Of a stretch of DNA of 64,000 nt, positions 25,080 to 34,240 are shown piece after piece. Location of the stretch: assembly GCA_029168955.1 (NCBI GenBank), contig JAPDOI010000175.1, positions 310,001 through 374,000 of the forward strand, given 5' to 3'. The DNA is from Aplectana chamaeleonis (taxonomy: Eukaryota; Nematoda; Chromadorea; Rhabditida; Cosmocercidae). The translations under genes were made by a program, and so were the position numbers. A model generated the notes under the pieces. That model had not been told where the DNA came from. It searched no databases and saw only the letters and a list, made by a program, of their open reading frames with translations. Numbering within the stretch: position 1 is the first letter of the stretch; each line of letters starts with the position of its first letter.

Positions 25080-25696
25080 CGATTCTATCCAAAAGGGGTC
25101 TTCCAAGCGAAAGAGGTTTGGTGCGCGCCAGAAACGTTCCAACAAAAAGGGAACAATAGGAAAGTGTAGTGAGAAGAGTGTACAAAAAGTGAACAATATT
25201 TTCTCCAAGCGATATTCTCGGTCGACTCTCCTATACAGCGAAAACAGACCGTTGCGGTATTCTACTCGGAAGTACTTTGTAGTTACAAAAATAATTCCGA
25301 TCATGCGAGAACCGGTAAAAATATGCATGAATTTGTATCTGATAGTTTTAATTCATTGAAAGAGATGATGTCAAACTGGCCAGAGCAGACGGTTAGCTCC
25401 AGCTCTTGGGAAAAATGAAACAATTGAAATACATTATAAAGCAAGAGTATTTCCATATAATCTCGTGAACGAATAAAAGTCCTTTTTTTGAAAACCATTA
25501 TGTTCTTCCTCGTAAAATACCCCAACGGTTTGTTTTCGCTGTATAGAAGAGTCGACCGAGAATATCGCTTGGAGAAAATATGGTTCACATTTTGTACACT
25601 CTCCTCACTTCACTTTTCTATTGTTCCCTCTTTGTTGGAACGTTTCTGGCGCGCACCAAACCTCTTTCGCTTGGAAGACCCTTTTTGGATAGAATT
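25080..25696. repeat. Inverted repeat with 185-bp arms
   Basis: The left arm (about 25080-25266: TCTATCCAAAAGGGGTCTTC ... TCTCGGTCGACTCTCC ... GACCGTTGCGG) pairs with the right arm (about 25513-25696: CCCCAACGGTTTG ... GAGTCGACCGAGA ... GAAGACCC). About 245 bp of loop lies between. It could be a fold-back transposon or an inverted duplication. Confidence 0.75.
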
Positions 25697-26183
25697 GTTC
25701 ACTTTTTCCGAATATTAAGCAGTAATATCCCTCAAAAATATGCAACACTTATCAACCTTTTTGGACTGATACGATAATCAGTAAGCAATCAACAGACGAT
25801 TATAAGTTGCTATCGGCACAAAATTCTCACCGTAAAGAAAATTCATGACAACCAATTGATCAAGAGTAGGGTATAGAAGAAATTGAGAGCGGTGTGTTTT
25901 CATTCTCACACCGTCTTTCTCTGGAGGTGAGCGGCTGAAGCTGAACAGACTAGGGATTAGGGAAACAGCCTCACCGGTTATAAAGATATCACGATATCTG
26001 GGCCTAAACATGGAAAACTCTGGCAAAATTTTGCTACACTTTCGTGAGAATTGTGTGCCGATGGCTTATTATCAACTTGTGCAATCAACTTGTGAAGCAC
26101 ACAACAAATGAAGCGCAACTCTCATTTCGCGGCAACACGCACATATTACATGAACCGCTCTGCACTTTCCACAACGTCTTGAA

Positions 26184-26319
26184 GACGTCATTTGAAGCTC
26201 GAAGCACTTTTCAGGACGTCCCGATGACGTCATCAGAAGCCCGAAGCTTTTTTCTCGATGACGTCATCAGAAGCCCGAGGCTTCTTTCACGACGTCCCTA
26301 TGACGTCATCTGAATCCCG
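26184..26319. repeat. Tandem TGACGTCA-containing repeat
   Basis: Perfect TGACGTCA palindromes lie at 26225-26232, 26259-26266 and 26301-26308, with an AGACGTCA variant at about 26184. They are embedded in diverged 34-42-bp units reading TGACGTCATCAGAAGCCCG. The octamer equals the CREB/ATF site, but here it may simply be part of a minisatellite. Confidence 0.7.
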
Positions 26320-27903
26320 ATTGACCTAGAAATCGATTACTGACCAGCCTACATACCTCCTACCAACTTACCTGCCTGCCCAATTGATCGCCTGCTATCA
26401 TTGGCAGTGGCTACTCCTGACTCAGAAGTTTCAACCCTAGTTACATGTTTTTCTTAGTAACATGCATTGAAGGGCACAACTAACTTACTTAAAGGCAACG
26501 TACACGATAAATTGTTGATGTTCAGTTTCTTACAGATTATGATAGGTCAAGAGCTTGCTGTGACAGCAGCGTCAGGGAAAACTGCAGAAAAAGACGAGAA
26601 GGCGCTTTTTTTTAACCCTTGCTCTTTGCCGGCTGTTTGCGTGCCCTTCAATGTATGTATGTTACTGAGGAAAACATGTAACTAGGGTTGAAACTTCTGA
26701 GGAGTTCCATTAGCAGTGAATGGAAAGCGTGACGGCCTACGGCCCACGGCACACACCATGAATTTTTCTTAAGCTTTAGGGCTCACAACTTTGTTATTTG
26801 TGAACCGATTTGGCCCAAATTTTGAAAGTTGGTGTGTTTTCGCCCCACTCACGTATACCCGGAAGGGAATCTGCAAGAAATTTGTTTGAATGGTTTTATA
26901 AACTACTTTATAAAATTGTAAGTGATCACAAGGCCTAGGCAAAACCAAACCTCTCCAGCCGCTTCGCGACTGGAGCGGTACAATTTCACCACATTTGAAA
27001 AAATTTATCGACCGCCAAATCCATCAAAAGGAATTTCACAACATTTTTATGAATACCGAATCTTTGACCTTTTCCGCGGAGCCTAACCCTTTTAAAATTC
27101 TATCTATGCAGAGTTCCAAGGCACTGATCACTTATAAGATACTTCTTTCAATATGAGATAGTCATGTAAGGTGGCTGAGTGGCGTTTTATACACCGAAAA
27201 AAATTTGCCATCCATGAAAAATCTCGAGCCGATGGTGACTTACATAGTGATCAACACGCAAAAGACTCATTCTGTGCAATGTTGCATCACCATAAATCCA
27301 GAACATTTACCTACCGATGAAGTTATTCGTTTCGGCGTGGCCTTCCCAACCTTTTAAAAATCGTCCAAGAAATCTCATATTTGGGTTGACTGCCCAAATT
27401 AACCCTGGCAGCAGTCCCGAGTGGAAAATTTTAACTGAATTTGAAAATGTGGAATAGCGCTAGTTTTTGTGAAATTCAATGTCATTTTTCCATTTTCGTG
27501 ATTTTTATTCTCAAAATAGAGCGTCTCTATATGAATATCAATGCGAACGTCATTTGGAGAAGGAATAGTGTGCATTTCATTTAAAAAAATCATGAAAAAG
27601 AAATTTTGAAATGATCGAAATCATGAAGAAATCCATGGTAGTATTCAGGAAAATGAAAACCTTCGAGTAGAAGATGGTCGTTACATAAAAATATCTGAAA
27701 TGAACATATTAGTGCCTCCCAGGCCGGATTTCTGTCACTTGCGTCGCGATGTCGTAGTGCAGTGCACGACGACGTGACACACCATCCAGCTGGCGCTAAA
27801 CAGCGCGCACGTTGTGAAAAGTGTAGATTGTCCGCGACACAGCCACGACACCGTCGCGTATAGCAGCTCCCACTAGATTCGTCGCGCGCGACGACTGTCA
27901 GTG
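26320..27903. other. No recognised gene; one MITE-end relic
   Basis: TTAAAGGCAACGTACACGATA at about 26488-26508 resembles a MITE left end without a matching right end. From 27735 to 27903 the sequence is GC-rich and dyad-like (GTCGTAGTGCAGTGCACGACGAC). It resumes after the element at 28618, which suggests that the TIR element was inserted into it. Confidence 0.45.
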
Positions 27904-28617
27904 CTACTCAGAAAAATGAAAACAACTTACTTGTAACATAGTTGCCGAAAACAAGTTACTTGTTACATATCTGGGCCGATGTAAATTACTTGCGACTCCA
28001 TTCAGGTCATTTTAAGTTACATGTAACATATCGGCGGGATACTGCGTGTGGTACGCTTCCGATATGTTACATGTAACTTAAATGACTTGAGCTGAGTCGC
28101 AAGTAACTTACATCAGCTTAGATGTGTTAAAAGTAACTTGTTTTCGGTTTCTGAGAGTATACTGCGTCCGGTGCGCCTCCGATATGTCACATGTAACTTA
28201 AATGGCACAGTATAAGTCGCAAGTAACTTAATTCGGGCAAAAGATATTCCCAAAATTGATTTACGACGCACTGGCGGGGTCAGGCTTACGACTGGCGTTG
28301 CTGTTGGTTCAATTACCCAAGTTTGAGGTACTTGACCCAAACACCAGCAGGGAAGGCCCTGCACAGAATTTTTTTGCGTAGTGTGTGGTCTGGGGCGCGC
28401 ACTTTGCGTCGCGTGTCGTCTGCATTACGTCATGTCCACCCATAGTGAAAATTCAAATGCAAGTTACATGTAACATAAGTGTAACTTACATGTAATTTAA
28501 ATTTAAGTTACATGTAATATAAATGAGTGTTACATGTAATATAAATGTAAGCTACTTGAGACATTCAAGTAAGTTACATTTATATTACAAGTAACTTGTT
28601 TTGATTTTTCTGAGTAG
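27904..28617. mobile_element. TIR element carrying an SL RNA gene
   Basis: The outer ends are inverted repeats of about 37 bp: CTACTCAGAAAAATGAAAAC on the left and GTTTTGATTTTTCTGAGTAG on the right. Both can be read as TA followed or preceded by CTCAG/CTGAG, consistent with a TA target site. Subterminal zones (27940-28220 and 28455-28595) are packed with TTACATGTAA and GTTACTTGT words in both orientations. The centre (about 28225-28440) has a different composition and holds the SL1-like RNA gene. No transposase is present, so the element is non-autonomous. Confidence 0.7.
28306..28408 (+). ncRNA. SL1: SL1-like spliced leader RNA gene
   Basis: Positions 28306-28327 form a 22-nt leader exon that matches the canonical nematode SL1 sequence at all but its fifth base (C instead of T). 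It reads GGTTCAATTACCC, then AAGTTTGAG, and is followed directly by the splice donor GTA. The donor region can fold as CAAGT/ACTTG around TTGAGGT. Downstream lie a perfect hairpin GCAGGG-AAGG-CCCTGC (28347-28362), a single-stranded Sm-type site AATTTTTTTG (28367-28376) and a third stem between about 28377 and 28408. Length (about 103 nt) and order match known SL RNAs, which donate the leader to pre-mRNAs in the nucleus as an Sm snRNP. It lies singly inside a TIR element rather than beside a visible 5S rRNA gene. The promoter element was not identified, so expression is unproven. Confidence 0.85.
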
Positions 28618-28911
28618 GCGCGATTGAGTGCTGCGCTGGGCGCGGCGGTATGTATCAGTCCCTACACCGCAGCACCGTCGTTGCGACGCAAGTATGCACT
28701 AGGCCTTACGGTAAGGACTGAAAGATTCCTTAGTCGCTTGCCACATGAGTGAGTCATCATTGATAATTTCGCTCTGCCTTGATTTCGAAAAACACCTACG
28801 ATTTGCGACAGTGTGCATCCTTGGCGCGCGAACTGCTCTTGGGTCCATGGAATGTTCTTGAAAAAAATTCATTCGGTAAATTCGACTATCGAATTCATTC
28901 GAATGTTTTCA

Positions 28912-29155
28912 TAGATTTTCGAATATTCGATTTTTCGAATAATTCGGGATTTTAAACTTTTCGAATATTCGGTTTTTCGAATAATTCGGGATTTTGAACT
29001 TTTCGAATATTCGACTTTGCGAATAATTGCGAATTTTGAAGTTTTCGAATATTCGAGTTTTCGAATAATTCGAGATTTTGAACATTTCGAATATTCGACT
29101 TCTCGAATAATTCGGGAATTCGCCTTTTTCGAATATTCGACTTTTCGAATAACTC
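28912..29155. repeat. TTCGAATATTCGA minisatellite array
   Basis: About six units occur of the same 39-42-bp family as 23140-23425 (TTTTCGAATATTCGA, AATAATTCGGGATTTTGAAC). Open frames on both strands are a by-product of the unit length. Confidence 0.85.
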
Positions 29156-29587
29156 GAAGTCGACTTTTTCAGTCGAATGACTTTTCGAGTCATTCGATTC
29201 GGTCAAAGTATACTCTCTACGCAGCGAGAGTTTTCTAGCGGCGCGCGTCGCTGAAATCGCTTCATCGGTAGAGCGCGTTTACCATAAGTTCCTGGCTAAC
29301 CAAGGAATTTTTAGATTGTTATTGTTCCTCTCATGACTTTTTGAAGCCGTGGAAGCTTCCTCACAAAAGTACTGGTCTAAACCACTTCGAAAATTTTAGC
29401 CCTGGACGGTACGGTGTTACTCGTCGGAGTGAGTTTTGTGCTCATGAGTTGACCACGTTTGAAAGAATGAAAGGCAGAGTTCCGGGCGGGTCGAACCAGT
29501 AATTTCGTGAGAAAGCTTCCCCAGCTTCAAAGAATCATGAAAGGAACTACAAAAATCGACAAATGCCGTGGATTGCCAGGAACTTAA
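29156..29587. other. Non-coding, nothing recognised
   Basis: An A-box-like ATCGGTAGAGCGCG near 29264-29277 has no correctly spaced B box. No other feature was seen. Confidence 0.35.
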
Positions 29588-30072
29588 AGGCAGTGTTCAC
29601 GATGAAAATCGTTTTTCTGTTTTCCAGCCTATTTTGAAAACGGCCCCTTGCTGATTCCAATGATGTCTCTGAAATCGTACAAGACCTTCTGGGAACCATG
29701 TTATGGTCCCTCAAAGATTGAGCTATGGAAAAATGGTGGACGAGTTGTCCGAGGCTTGTAACTTCCGTCTTTTGCAGCCAATCTATGCGAGCTGACCTGA
29801 GTAAAGAGAGAAGCTGAGAATGAAGGGAAGAACGGGGCTCATGATTGTAAATCATCGCTCATCTCACGATCTCGAGCATTCATTTGTTCATGTCGGTGGG
29901 CGTGTGATGCGCTTTTGGGGTTTTCAATGCGCTCGAAGTTGCAACTTCGAACTCTTTTGGGGCTCTTCCTGGCTCGTTTTCATGCATTCTTTCGACGTTA
30001 ACGTTACAGAGTGTCCCTCCACTATCCAATCCTAGTGGAATTTCAAAAACTTTTTTCATCGTGAACACTGCC
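29588..30072. mobile_element. TTAA-flanked MITE, main subfamily
   Basis: It begins TTAA|AGGCAGTGTTCACGATG and ends CATCGTGAACACTGCC|TTAA, about 485 bp, and is very similar throughout to 62108-62592 and to 8699-9182. The right-hand TTAA (30073-30076) is shared with the next element. Confidence 0.88.
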
Positions 30073-30076
30073 TTAA

Positions 30077-30463
30077 AGGCATCTTTCATAGTCCTCACCG
30101 CAAGCGCGGGACGAGCGGTGGACTATGAAACCTTTCACCACGCGGCACACGTGGGACGAGCGGGAAGCCACTATGAAATCTCCGGCGGCACCGTCATGGC
30201 GGTGTGAGTAAAAGTCGGGCCTTAACTGTGACATGCACAGAAATTCCTGGCTTGCAATTGCATACGCGGTAACGCAGGATAGTCCCAGAATTATTTATGT
30301 TGGAGTGGACTCAAATCGAAAAGCTAGTATTGATTGAAACGGTAAAACCGCCACAGCGGTTTGGGCGGCACCGCTATGGCGGTGCTGGTAAATTTCATAG
30401 TCCACCGCCCTTCCCGCGCGTCACGCGCGTGCCACTCTTGCGGTGAAGACTATGAATGACGCC
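30077..30463. mobile_element. GC-rich element, CATAGTCCACCGC family
   Basis: It begins AGGCATCTTTCATAGTCCTC directly after the TTAA of the preceding MITE and ends GACTATGAATGACGCCT, an inverted copy. The interior contains CACCGCTATGGCGGTG palindromes and TTATGTTGGAGTGGACTCA, shared with 52590-53005. Confidence 0.72.
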
Positions 30464-30883
30464 TAAGGTAAACGCACAATACCGATGAAGTGATTTCCGC
30501 TGCGCGCGCCGCCTGGAAACTCTCGCTGTGTAGAGTGTACCTGACCCAATTTAGGCACTCTTCAGTCGAGGGCTCGTACGCTTGCGTAGATGTGGTAAAG
30601 CCTCGTAAAGAATTACTTCTATGTCGTCATTAAGACTCACAAGTCTTTCATAGTTGCGGAATAATACAATGATGTATAATGAACCAAACTGCTTATCACC
30701 TAAATATTGTACATGAAAATTCCCAGAAAACTGGATAAAGATACAAAAAATAGCCTCGTCCAAGGATGGAATGGAGGTAGTGATTACGGAATAGTTCACC
30801 CCTTCGGAATGCTGTAGACAACTCATGGAAATTCTAGAGTAAGTGCTATCTTCAGGCATTCGCGGAAGAAATCAAATGCGACT

Positions 30884-31110
30884 TCCTTCCAAACAGGGCG
30901 CCGGGAGTTTGGCGTTAGTAGCAGAGGTGATACTAATCAAACAAGAGAATTCATCGAGACCCATGTGGCCACCGGCCCTTATTGTCCACCGTAAAACTTT
31001 AAAAGACGGCTCAATAAGATCTCCAAAGGTTAAACGGCCAGGAACAAAATTTTGGACCGCTCCTCCAACCAACTGTTACCTCTGGAAGTTTCGGCTGATG
31101 ATGTAAACTC
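30884..31110 (+). pseudogene. BEL/Pao retrotransposon pol C-terminal fragment
   Basis: The plus-strand frame reads AEVILIKQENSSRPMW, then DGSIRSPKVKRPG. After a one-base slip near 31046-31053 it continues in another frame as LDRSSNQLLPLEV. This is the signature of the small domain after integrase in BEL/Pao elements (a VxLI...W...DGxxR...R...LxPLE pattern, DUF5641-like). RT, RNase H and integrase are absent upstream, so it is a short relic. A hairpin MITE lies 35 bp downstream. Confidence rests on motif order, not on an alignment. Confidence 0.65.
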
Positions 31111-31144
31111 GGCCACGATCACGAAACAGGCTACCGCAGCAATA

Positions 31145-31374
31145 CAGTTGACCGCAATGTTAAAAGGACATGGTGCGGTTGCGTATCGCACTGAAACTAC
31201 GGTAGAATCTGGCACTTTGCCAGATTTCGTCATTGATCAACCGTTGTCTCTCTGCTCACGAGAATACCAGCTGTGCCGCCGATCGATGACGAAATCTGGC
31301 AAAGTGCCAGGTTCTACCGTAGTTTTAGTGCGATACGCAACCGCACCATGTCCTTTTAACATTGCGGTCAACTA
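31145..31374. mobile_element. TA-flanked hairpin MITE
   Basis: It is a near-perfect fold-back of about 230 bp: CAGTTGACCGCAATGTTAAA on the left, TTTAACATTGCGGTCAACT on the right, flanked by TA. The arms include GGTGCGGTTGCGTATCGCAC and ATCTGGCAAAGTGCCAG. It is a relative of 4012-4528. Confidence 0.85.
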
Positions 31375-31798
31375 TAAGTATTCAGCCAGCGAAGGCAACT
31401 CAAAGCAGGTAAGGTGAATTTTTAATTCATATACATTTTGTTAGAACAAAGCCCCTTTTCTAACATTGTAGTTTACTCTATTCAATTGCAAAAATGCTGG
31501 ATAGTCATTGGAACTGCTTGCAATGACTACACACAATTCAAGTAGTTAACAAATCAGAAAACCCAGAACAAAAAATTATTGCAATAATCCATCATTTCCA
31601 ATTGAATTCATTTTTTTCCGTATTTCGTCACTAATCTATGTGTTCTACTAATCAACCACCTACTCTATCTAAATTAACAAACACAATGAAAAAGAACCTG
31701 AAAGAAGCACAAAAACATAAGAAGTGTGAAATACCGTTCGCGGCATGGGTTGATGATTTCAGCAGTGGTGGTCCCGCAGTGATACTCTGCGGGGGGGG
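31375..31798. other. Non-coding spacer
   Basis: No gene signal is present. A run of G residues lies at about 31791-31799. Confidence 0.35.
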
Positions 31799-32062
31799 GA
31801 GAAGAGGCACTCCGATGTGGGCGGGGCCGTAGAGCACATGGCGCGCGCAACTTCTCGTGGACACTTTCTCGTGGATAAGGGAAACGAATAGGAGAAATAG
31901 TGATCATCTGGGCGACAGCAGAGACGAAATCGAGTAATAGTAAAGCTAATAATTCTAGGAATATCCAAGAAAAACGCATCGCAATGCAAAAGGGACTCGT
32001 TCGCGAGAAGGTGCGCGCACCATGCGCTCTCAAGCCCCTCCTATATCAGAGTGCCTCTTCGG
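31799..32062. repeat. Imperfect fold-back repeat
   Basis: GAAGAGGCACTC ... CGCGCGCAACTTCTCGTGG on the left pairs imperfectly with CGCGAGAAGGTGCGCGC ... GAGTGCCTCTTC on the right. About 130 bp lies between the arms. Confidence 0.65.
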
Positions 32063-32243
32063 GCGCACCCAAACCCTGCACGTCTTAGGGTAAATTCTCT
32101 TTATAAGCTTTCCATTAATAAATGATTATAAGATTTCGGTGCCCTCTGTGTAGAGGCGAAGCAGTTTTACGAGGAATTTCGTGCCTACTTTCAGGTCTTT
32201 TTTTAGTTTAAAAATATTTTTTTCTTTTTTTGTTTGTTTGTTC

Positions 32244-32394
32244 GGTTCTAATTTAGATCGTTTGCTGGGAGGGTGTTACCCGCCCGCTTTATCACCGCTG
32301 ACCTATCACAGGAGCAGCGAAGGCTGACGTGATTGGCTAACGGCGAGAAAATGGGCGGATAGTCTACTCCCAGCAAGAGATCTAAATCAGTACC
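32244..32394. repeat. Hairpin element
   Basis: GGTTCTAATTTAGATC and GCTGGGAG on the left pair with CTCCCAGC and GATCTAAATCAGTACC on the right, with a further inner inverted repeat around CCGCCC/GGGCGG. A small MITE is likely. Confidence 0.65.
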
Positions 32395-33115
32395 GTTTGT
32401 TCTTCGGGATCTGCATAGAAACTGGCTTCTCAGACAGTTTAATTTTTTTAAACCCTGAGTTTCTAAAAAAATCGTCGATTTTTTGTGCGTTGAGAGCGTC
32501 CGTTTGTATTAAACTCTCCATCGCGGAATCGAGCGTTTGTGTCGTCGATAAGCTACCAATATGTCGGTTGTCATTCGGCGACGCGCTGTACATACATGTT
32601 AATCACCACATGTTAATAATTGTTCTCACTCATTACCTTCTTGTTTTTTGACCTCTCCCTATTTTTGAGAGGAAGAGAGCCGACAAAACCCACCAGACAC
32701 TGAGGAGAAAAAGAATTTCACTCAAAGGTGAGAAGTGAAGAAATCCTCCGTTAAACGTCGTAATTCTCACGACTCAAATCGCGAGCGAATCTGCTATCTC
32801 CGTCTGTCATGCGCTCTCTCGCTGTCTCTAGCCATCGCTCCGCACCAGCGCGCGTAGAATCCTTGAGAACTCCGCGCCTTAATGAGAGTAGCGGGGAGAG
32901 GGGTAAAGGAAAGTATTGAACGGCGGTCAATCACCCCTCGGTGGCGCGCCCCACTGTCAGACACGCGGCGCAGGGTGGGGCGCGCGGCTCATCTCGGACC
33001 CCTGCCATGCCGATCGCCGCGTGCCGTGCCACCTTTTTGGGGTTGCGGTGGGGGGTCTATGTGCTTCTCTCCTTGTCATTTTTTCAAGTCCTCTCTCTCT
33101 CTTTTCCACCATTAA
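32395..33115. other. No recognised gene
   Basis: Three overlapping short plus-strand frames at 32882-33180 run through a GC-rich segment without a recognisable domain. Confidence 0.35.
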
Positions 33116-33611
33116 AGGCAGCAGACACGCTCGAAAAAGTTGTTGAGATAACTACGTTTCTGAAGTCGCATGGCTCCTAGTAGACTGCTCACCCCGTTGG
33201 AAGCGTCAAAAATGAGTCAAAACTACTTAATTTCAGCAACGCAAATCGAAAAATTTCTGCAACCCCGCCCCCGAACTTCTGCAACACCGCCCCAAAATAC
33301 AAACTCGTCCAGATCGATAGTACTAGTGCGGTCACTTTGGCTGGTTTTTGATGCTTCCAACAAGGTGAACGTTCCAGTACAGGCTGTAAAAGTATATCGG
33401 CTTCCCTATCTCAACCGTTCTGTTGCTAATATTCGCTGTTTCAACCGCGCGCCGTAAAACTCGTCCACTTTCACCTGATAACAGAATAACCGTTATTCCT
33501 CTATTCGCACACAGTTTTCGTCCGTTTTTTCGTCAGTTCCCAGTACAACCAGCTCCAAACCATTGATTTATGTCATAAAATCGATACCATTTTTGGGCGT
33601 GTCTGCTGCCT
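33116..33611. mobile_element. TTAA-flanked MITE, second family (CACGCTCG)
   Basis: It begins TTAA|AGGCAGCAGACACGCTCG and ends GGGCGTGTCTGCTGCCT|TTAA, about 496 bp. Subterminal AAAGTTGTTGAGATAACTA recurs in the copy at 55619 and, inverted, in right-end fragments near 58455-58496 and 61745-61790. It shares the AGGCAG terminus and TTAA site with the first family but otherwise differs. Confidence 0.8.
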
Positions 33612-33765
33612 TTAAATTGCCAGAGTAGTTGGAACTCGATTTAAATACCCAAGCCTGAGGATCGTGTTCGAGCCGAGGGACCAAGAAGAGGTGCCAGGAG
33701 GACATTCAATCATCGCGAGTGTTCATAATATTCTAAAAGTTGAGCCTTTAGCGCGGAAAACCTAA

Positions 33766-34240
33766 ATCAATGTTCGCTCTGCTAATAGGTAGCACACGAC
33801 ACCCTGAATGTGTGGGCTTAAAAAAGTGTTTGCTTAACCCAATCGTTTTCGCAGAAATCGTCCTTAAAGTGACCACCTTCGTTGATTTTTGGCGCCTCGG
33901 GGCATCCCTTTTTAATAGTTTCCATTCCGAAATCAAACATCCAAACCAATGTTCATTTTGCTAATGGGTATCATAGGGACTTCGAACGTATACAGATGTT
34001 CAAGAAAATGGTTGCTTCTCTCAACCGTTTTCGCCAAATTTCCTCTTAGGGGGCCCCTTCTCAGTTTTTTTCGGCACCTTGGGGCATCTGTTCATTATAA
34101 AGTTGTCGTTTCGAGCTCACGAAACAATGTTCCTTTTGCTAATAGGTATTACAGGCCAGTTAAAATGTGTAAGTTCTAGAGTTGAGTTAAAATACCCGAC
34201 AGTTCTCGCAAAAATTTCTCTCGGAATAGAACAGATTTTA
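33766..34240. repeat. Diverged tandem repeat, about 180-bp unit
   Basis: AATGTTC...TGCTAATRGG recurs at 33766, 33949 and 34125 (spacing 183 and 176). The units also share CGTTTTCGC and CGGGGCATC/TTGGGGCATC words. Two and a half to three units are visible. Confidence 0.7.

Noticed and set aside
29820..30035. Repeated small frames starting MKGRTGLMI found here and at 62339, with an inverted set at 45505, 8691 and 62049
   Set aside because: They fall inside MITE copies and reflect shared element sequence, not a gene family.
33612..33700. tRNA-like segment with TGCCAGAGTAGTTGG and GTTCGAGCC
   Set aside because: No consistent cloverleaf; the T stem does not pair and the acceptor stem is missing.
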